Shown here: positions 57,327 to 64,000 of the stretch, piece by piece
How the letters are laid out: each line of letters opens with the position of its first letter
Numbering within the stretch: the stretch's first letter is position 1
Assembly (NCBI GenBank): GCA_020881915.1
Contig: JAJFPB010000005.1
Span: 496,001-560,000, forward strand
Reading direction: 5' to 3'
Length of the DNA: 64,000 nt
From: Paramyrothecium sp. XJ0827
Lineage: Eukaryota; Ascomycota; Sordariomycetes; Hypocreales; Stachybotryaceae
Translations under genes and position numbers: made by a program
The notes under the pieces: generated by a model
What the model was told of the DNA's origin: nothing
Database searches by the model: none
What the model saw: the letters and a program-made list of their open reading frames with translations, nothing else

Positions 57327-57342
57327 TAGCGTAGCGTAGCGT
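57327..57342. repeat. (TAGCG)3 tandem repeat
   Basis: Three copies of a 5-bp TAGCG unit, non-coding. Confidence 0.7.
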
Positions 57343-60300
57343 AAGTGAGGAGGGAGCCCACAGACTCGATGCTAATGGCTGTGACGTGAGGAGAAACGGC
57401 CTGCCTTGATGGCCGGAACTCGGAAGCAAATGGTGTAGGCATAATCATCTGCTGGATCACATGTTGCAGTAATGTCGAATTTAGGAGGTTGCTTAACTGC
57501 ATCTGCAGGCATCGGGCAAATCCCGGAAGAGGCGGGCGACGAAGACATTTTATTTCATTAGTAACGGCAGTTGTACGAGGGCTCTCACGACCAGGGGATT
57601 GAGGCAACGGCACGGCTGGCTCCCTGCTGGGTGTCAGTGCATCTCAGATGGTTGCACCGCATTGATAGCGTCTCGATTCGATTAGTGGTTTGATAGCGAT
57701 GGGTGGCCGTGTACAAACATGAAGAATCGGTATGCTCCATTGTTCTCACCATAATCATCTGCTAGCGCTTTAGTAACGGGTTCGGATCCGGAGGCAGCTG
57801 CGAAATCCGATGGGGGAGGGGCCCCATTATGACTGTTGAGCGACGAGGATAACGCCAGGGGGGGACACGAAAGCTGACTCGTTGGTGGCGACGGGTTCCA
57901 GGAAGCGCAAAGTGGGTTGGAGAAGCTGAAGCATTCGCATTAGCTGGGTCGATTAGCTCATCGAGATTGTTTGCATCTCCGGCGCCAGTGAAGTGGACCT
58001 GCGACATTGGTAGGCAAGGCATCGTGGCTACATTAGCTATCCGTCTGGGTCGGGTTAGGTAACGAGTATGTAAGGCGGAGGAGACAAGTGTGGCGTGGAT
58101 AAGATATGCATGGCCAAGCAAAGCACGGCACCGGCCCAAAGTGCAGGTCAAGGTAAAAGCTCCATCCCAAGACCTGAAACTAAGGACGAGAATGGGGTGA
58201 TGGTGAGGAAAGCTGACGATCGGCAACCCCCGGTCGATTGGTCTCGGTCTGGTCTGGCAGTGGTTCGCCCCACCCGTTGGGAAGAGGCTTGTCTCTTGGT
58301 CTGTTCTCGTTCTCGGCGGCCCTGCCTGTGTCTGGTCTGTGCAGGCCTAGAGACCCATCCTTATCTTGTCGGGAGGCGCTAACTCGAATATGGCAGTTTC
58401 CCATTTGATTTTTTTTCGTTCAATTATATTCCGCGGGTGTGTCCCGCGTAGCCTCTGGTTGGGCTGTGATTTGGCCATTTCCTTGGCTAGACAAGTGTGG
58501 CGCGGTTTGAAGATTGACCACTAACACAAAGGTGTCATTGGAAACGAGAACATGGGCATGGGACATGGACAAGGCGATCTTTGGTTGAATGCGACAAGAT
58601 GGATAAGCGAGAAGACCGGACATGGAGAATTGCCTGTTCGCCAGGCTCAGCTTTTGGTGGCGGACGCGGGCGCACACGGAGAGTGTCGAAAAACCGGGCA
58701 ATGGTAATGAACGGTCCTGGCTGTGGTGCATTTGTGGCTGACTCGACATGCACCGTAACTGTGCCAATGTAGGATCAAAAGGCAGAGGCGAGTCTCGAGC
58801 GCGGCCGCGGCGCACGTCAAAACGGCGTCGCATGCGTCTACAAACAGTAGGGGCGTCGTGGCCGTCGCCGCGGCTGCAAGGCATTGGGATTTGCTGGTTG
58901 CCCCCCGACCAATCGCGCAACTGTCCGGCTCGCTACCATATCATAGCCTATGGGCAGGAGCAATGCCAGGACGCGTCCACCTCTGCTGCGTCGTCATTAT
59001 CACCAGTCAGCCGTCCAGAGGCGTGCCATTCCCTACAACGAAGGAATGCAGTCGGCGTCGGTTAGGCTACCCGAATACGGTGGGCGTGCCATGGGCGTCT
59101 TGTGAAACGGTAGAGCAGAAAACCAAGGCAGAGCCCATGGCGGCAAGGGAACCCGGTGGACATCAAATTAAAACGGCGGAGTGCGGCTCATCTTCTTTTC
59201 GTTGGCGGCGGAAAATAAAATAAAACCAACGAACCCTGGGCTTGTTATTTGCGTCGTCTGTGTGTAAGAGTGCGAGCGCAGAGAGGAGTCAAGCAAACGG
59301 CCTGAGACAGGGAGAGACTTTGTTTGGTATCATTGACGTCATGACTCGGGACACTGTGGACAGCACTGTGGGACAGCGCCGCACAGCGCACCCAGTTGGG
59401 GGGCCCGGCGCCGTGTCATCTTGGCGCTAGGAGGAATCGTGGCTGGGGAGGGGTGCTGTAAAAATACAGTGCAATTGGAGATCCAGTGCCGGCAATGGCA
59501 CAGGCCGGGCGGGCAGAGAGCTTACAGAGTAGCGGTCGAGCGATCGTAGGGTGATGAGCGCTGATAGTGGCATGTTGGAGCAGAGGCCAAGTCAACCTAA
59601 GACGAGCCTCGAGGCGAAAGAGGCAGACGAAGAGGCTTGCAGGTGCATCTGTAATGGCGGCATGTATGGCTGCAGCCACCATGCATGCGTGCATGTATCC
59701 TTGCATGGTCGGTGAGCCCCAGCCAAAAAAAAATATGCGCGTACCCCTGTCAGTCCATTTTTTTTCTTTGCCTTCTCTACATGGCTTCTGCCTCTCTTCT
59801 CTCGACTGGGGCCCCCATCTGTCTTGACTAAGGCAAGGGTGCTCGAGATATTATGTGCGTCTCGTTCACCCAGCTGCTCGAAGCGAAGACGCTAGCCGTG
59901 GCTGGGGTGTGGCTCTCACTACTCTCTCTCTCTTTTTATCTTCCGAGCTCCAGTCTTTTTCCTTTTTCTCCTGCTTCACTAGACTTTGTTCGGCCTCGTC
60001 TCCAGTTGGTTACGTTTCCTGGCTAGCACGTATGTCCGGACCCAGAGGGTTCCCCCCGTCTGTGGTCTGTGGGCAGTGTCAGTGCGTGGGGTGGTGTAAC
60101 GAAGGGGAAGAAAAGAGCCGTCGTAAACGTCTGTCAACGCTATTGAACCGTCGGGAGTTCCCCTCACTTTTTTATGGATAACGTTTCGTAAGCCTGGTCC
60201 ATGTGGGAGGAAACGGTGGCGGGCCACCTGCAATGGTAGAGCAATATTCTGGTTGCATTGTGCGTGCTGCCCAGACGGACGGAGTCGGTAAACGCTGCGA

Positions 60301-60978
60301 GACAGAGTAAGCCTGAGACACCCCAAAGGACCCGTCAATCCTCAATTCAACGTGCCGACCGCATGCGGCGTTTATGTACCGGGCCCCTTGCCGGCCCTTA
60401 TCCGCGAGCTGGCGCTGGCCATCACGGACAAGGACTGGCCTCGTGGTCTGGACTGGCTGCGTGAAACCACCAAGGGCGAGGGCGAGGGCGAAGGGGGCAG
60501 GTAAAAACAGACCCACGAACCGTCGTTTCTGGCGGGCCCGGCCCTCCCTTTCTTTACCTTTTTGCTTGCTGGGCTGGGTTACCTTGCCCTCGTCTCCTTG
60601 GCCTGTCACAGTGTGCTGTTTGCTGACTGTTCCATTTCTGGCGTTGGCTTGGGAGAGCCTGGAGAGGAGCCCCCGGCCGGTGGGCGCGACGGCCACGGCG
60701 AAACCTAATTGAGTGGGAACTGTCTACTGTAAGCCCGTGCCCCCCCCCGGTAATTCTCTTTTTGCTCGCTTGACGGCTCTAGGTGCTGGGCGAGGAATGC
60801 TGGCGGGAAGCCCCGTTGGCCCAAAATCTTGCTTTTCTGATCGAGGTTCGAGGCTCGCTTGTCGATTTTGCTGACGAAATTAGATTGGAATCGGGGGTGC
60901 TGCAATTTACATGGTTTTGGACTCTTTTGGTCGAAGTGAGCGCGAGGCATGTAAGAATGAGGTCAGTAGGAGTGTAAT

Positions 60979-61005
60979 GTGTGCAATGTGTGCAATGTGT
61001 GCAAT
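60979..61005. repeat. 9-bp tandem repeat (GTGTGCAAT)3
   Basis: Exactly three copies of GTGTGCAAT, followed by a degenerate fourth (GTAAT). Confidence 0.85.
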
Positions 61006-61030
61006 GTAATGTGCTGGTGGCCTGCATACG

Positions 61031-61059
61031 ATGCCATGCCATGCCATGTCGTGCCATGC
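61031..61059. repeat. (CCATG)n microsatellite
   Basis: Three GCCAT units then GTCGT/GCCAT, the same unit as at 31.3 and 45.5 kb. Confidence 0.7.
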
Positions 61060-62309
61060 GCTACGCTGCGCTACGGTATGTAAGTAGTGAGTGACCTGTA
61101 AGTCAGCTTCATGGCCTGCGGAGCCATGTGCCTTGTCCATGTCTTGCCTTATCGCCGGCTGCGTTCTCGTCATGGTCGTCCTGTTTCGTTTTTGTCCCGT
61201 AGCCCCTCGTTCGCCGGGTTTACAACTCTGGTTTTCAGTCATGTGCCTCCATCTTCCTGCCTTCGTCTCCTCCTCATCTCGGTGCACGGCACTTATCCGC
61301 AGCTTCATCTCTCGCCCGTTCCATCCATTCCAGCGACCCTTCCTGCAGCTCGCTACGAGATACGACGTTTAGGGATTAGGACCCCTCCGGGACAGCCACC
61401 CACAAAAGGTCTGAAGCTTCTCTTGTCTCTTTTTTTTTTGTTGCCCAACCCAAACAAACGCAACCCTCCTCCTCCTCCTTCTCCTACTATTATCTGCCGT
61501 ATTTTGCCATCTGCACTCGGCCGCCCAATGCCACGCTGCCGTCGCTGCCGATAAGTTATCTCAGCACTCCAGCCCATCCCGGACAGCGATCTCGGCTGCG
61601 GCCCCGTTGGTTGCAGTGGGAAAAGTGGTTTTGATGGTTCGTAGTCCCACCGGCACCCGCACCACCACGCACTACCACCCGCTTCACCACACCACCACCA
61701 ATCCTGCTGTTGCCCTCCTCGAGTTGCCGCCATCACATATTACAAAAAGACGAGACAAATTGTTGTCGACTTGATACCCTGCCGGTTCGTGTCAACTCGG
61801 ACGTGCTCAATCGGGCAGAACAAGGGCCCGGTAAACAAGTTGAACGGACGTCCTATCTGTCCCACGCAAACGCACCTCCGCCATCCGCCGTCTCCCAACT
61901 CGCATCACGATTCTCAACTCAATTCAGTTCAGATCAATTATATCGGTCTGGGGTCGCCCAATAAGGTAGGTTACCGTGCTCTCTGTCCTCTGTCACTCGA
62001 TTCGCCATTGTCTTAGCACCCCACTCAATGAGTATTCGGCATCTATATCTCTATCTCTCTCTGTCCTGCTCACCCGTGTCCCCATCACATATCCATATCG
62101 CACCACCAGATTGGCTCGGTGAGCTCTTGGCCCACGCTTGGCACTGATCATCATCGGTCGTTCGACAAGCTCACCCCCATCGGCCACACACAAACACACC
62201 CACGCCGTCCCACACACCCTCCCTTGGCTTGCAGCCACGCCTGCTCCACCCGCACACAGACACTCCCCCCATCCAGGACAGGCACGCACACCCTTCTCTT
62301 CGCTTTTGC

Positions 62310-62340
62310 GTCTGCATCTGCCTCTGCCTCTGCCTCTGCA
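62310..62340. repeat. (TCTGCC)n repeat in leader region
   Basis: TCTGCA/TCTGCC hexamers, about five copies, within the C/T-rich stretch before the last gene. Confidence 0.8.
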
Positions 62341-63630
62341 CTACCCCCTCCCGGGCACACCACCAAGGAAAAGGCGCCATAGCTCTCCCAAGCGCCTCAA
62401 CACGCCGGACTTCTGCACGGCTTGCAACCTTGTCCTGCCACTAGTCGGCAATCCCTGTCCATCCTCCCACCTGTTTTCTGGTCCGAGCCTTCCACCACCC
62501 TAGTCCAAGGCCTATCCATCCATTCATTCCTTTGAAATCAAAACCTCCTGCTCCCCACCCCCGATCTAACATTTGTTCGCCCAGAGCCACACTTCTGCCT
62601 CTCAGTCAGAAATCTCCCCCCCCCCAGGCCAGGACGCACACAGCCAGGAATCGGGACCCGAAAAATAAGGCCTGTCGACAACTCCTTGTCTGGACACCTT
62701 TCCGACCATCTTCTGCCTCTTTTCCATCTTTCTTCTTCTTTTTCCTCCTCAAACCTGTGTCGACGGGTAACAACGACGACTTCACGAACAGGCCTGTCAC
62801 CTAATTTTTTTTCTACCCCTTACCTCTAGGTGACGTCGACGAATCGGTTTCGCGGCACAGCCCATCTCCCCGGGCCCACGACCATCACGATCCTCCCACC
62901 CTCGCTCTTACCACCACCTTCAACTCCGGGTTCTGCATTTGTTGCTGCTGCTCACGAGCCATTGCTTTGGTTGCTGGAACATTGCCCAAGCATAACTCGC
63001 GTTGCTTTGCCTCTTGCACCCTCCCGACGCGACGACGTCCTCCTCTTGTCAGCTTGTGTAAGTCCCAGTTACCTACGGTTTCATCTTTCTTCTGCAAACC
63101 ACACAAACACCACGAGGGCCAATCCGGACAAAAAGCAAAAAGCAAAAAGTGCAGTGAAGAGACTGTCTCGGGGATTCTGGCGAATGGGAGCGTTTCGGCA
63201 AGCCACACGAATGATCTCGGGCTCTTCCCGCAGTCGCACACCACCTGTCTGCTTTGCTCTGCTCTACCTTGAGATCGACGCTGTCCGGCACCCCGTCTTA
63301 CTTTCCTTGCCTTGCCTTCTTCCGACACCGCAGTGATTCCATAAGCATTCCATTTGCTGACAAGCACCTTCCTGCTTTCTCTACAGACCTCCCTCCAAAG
63401 CTCGCAACAAGGAAAAGAGAGAGAAAAAGAGCCTTCCGCTTCTCACGCGCAGCATCTTCCTCTCCTCTACCCTATGAATTAGTTCGCAGGCGATCCGGCT
63501 CCGCTTCAGCGTCACTACTTGACTCCCGCGGTCTGCGCTTGTTCGCTCCGCAACTCACCATCTCTTCCTCCCAGACACCCTTCCACACAGAACCCGCTGC
63601 TCGTCGTCCCAACGCGGTGCAGCTCTGGGA

Positions 63631-64000
63631 ATGCCTTACACTCCGCCCTCTCAACGGTCGCCTGCCTCCTCAGCTTCCGCGTCCCCCGATGTGAGCCGTC
63701 GCCCGTCTCTCCAGTCTGGCCCTCGCCCATCGCTACCCCGTTCCGCCTCCTACCTCAACAAGCACCGACGAACACCTTCAGCCTCTGTTATCAGCGATGG
63801 AGCCGCCAGTCCCTTGACACCCCAGGCCACGTCCGACGACCTGCAAGGCATGGTGACCACGACTCCTGCCAGCGTCCGACAGTCCCCTCCACCCCGGACG
63901 GACGACCGTGGCATGCCCAAGGGCGCCATCATCTCGCCCCCCGAGTCGGCCTCTTCCGGTAGTGACGATGAAGGTCCTCCGGAGATCCGTGGTCGTAAGC
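63631..64000 (+). CDS. Partial gene: disordered Ser/Pro-rich N-terminus (runs off the window)
   Basis: An open frame from ATG 63631 (gggaATGcc) runs 123 codons without a stop to the window edge. The visible part is Ser/Pro/Arg-rich and disordered: MPYTPPSQRSPASSAS, SLPRSASYLNKHRRTPSAS, then SPLTPQ, TTTPASVRQSPPP, GAIISPPESASSGSDDEG. Many SP/TP sites suggest proline-directed kinase targets (MAPK, CDK). The MPYTPPS start and SYLxKHRRTPS block recall conserved openings of fungal regulatory proteins, but I cannot name the family from this fragment. The long C/T-rich leader upstream, typical of regulator genes, fits. The C-terminal domain lies beyond the window and would decide the function. Introns are not excluded. 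Confidence 0.7.
   Translation, partial: MPYTPPSQRSPASSASASPDVSRRPSLQSGPRPSLPRSASYLNKHRRTPSASVISDGAASPLTPQATSDDLQGMVTTTPASVRQSPPPRTDDRGMPKGAIISPPESASSGSDDEGPPEIRGRK

Larger units (their letters stand above)
48089..63630. other. 15.5-kb gene-poor region
   Basis: No open frame here has recognisable protein features; the longest are random-looking frames of 145-180 codons in GC-rich DNA. It holds an AT/TA-rich island (48.45-48.9 kb), several homopolymer and short tandem repeats, and from about 61 kb a C/T-rich stretch that may be the leader of the gene starting at 63631. A weak small-gene candidate lies at 49507-49773. Non-coding RNA cannot be excluded. Confidence 0.5.

Noticed and set aside
60172..60696. 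174-codon minus-strand frame in the gene desert
   Set aside because: Same reasons: random composition, no family and no start context.
1..64000. CRISPR array, rRNA, tRNA or intact transposon
   Set aside because: Looked for spaced repeats, Pol III boxes, 5S-like sequence and transposase or reverse-transcriptase motifs on both strands; none was convincing.

Overview
This window looks like nuclear DNA of a filamentous ascomycete, most likely a Sordariomycete. The evidence is short GT-AG introns of about 46-86 bp, CACCATGG-like start contexts, pyrimidine-rich leaders, a HET-domain gene, a multi-exon secreted subtilase, a GPI-anchored mucin-like wall protein and a PL9 pectate lyase. The species cannot be named from sequence alone. 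Plant or plant-debris association is inferred from the pectate lyase only. Seventeen complete protein-coding genes and one partial gene are supported. All coordinates were read by eye, and every multi-exon model closes in frame.

Layout. 0-5.5 kb: a MATE transporter, an APC-family permease and a small cysteine-free secreted protein. 7.6-12.2 kb: a one-TM orphan and a 906-residue secreted subtilase with eleven exons. 13.5-19.1 kb: a fatty-acid elongase (ELO) and a fatty acyl-CoA reductase (FAR) head to head across a 3-kb spacer. 19.8-21.3 kb: a disordered orphan and a Mpv17/Sym1-family membrane protein. 22.4-26.0 kb: the PL9 pectate lyase and the GPI protein. 27.8-30.7 kb: a Kha1-like K+/H+ antiporter. 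33.9-37.1 kb: a HET-domain protein head to head with a Xi-class glutathione transferase. 38.9-43.4 kb: a second GST head to head with the MutY-type adenine glycosylase, then a coactosin. 46.3-48.1 kb: a second APC permease. 48.1-63.6 kb: about 15.5 kb with no convincing gene. 63.6 kb to the edge: the 5' end of a disordered protein.

How the genes may work together. ELO and FAR are consecutive steps on the same metabolite: ELO lengthens an acyl-CoA and FAR reduces long acyl-CoA to the alcohol. Their divergent arrangement makes a small fatty-alcohol or wax-type lipid module the best candidate for an undescribed system here. Two glutathione transferases and the glycosylase that repairs A opposite 8-oxoguanine form a loose oxidative-stress neighbourhood. 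The subtilase, pectate lyase, GPI protein and small secreted protein give the first 26 kb a secretome and surface flavour. By eye the first 20 kb is more AT-rich than the rest, which suggests a compartment change near 20 kb. No tRNA, rRNA, CRISPR array or intact transposon was recognised.
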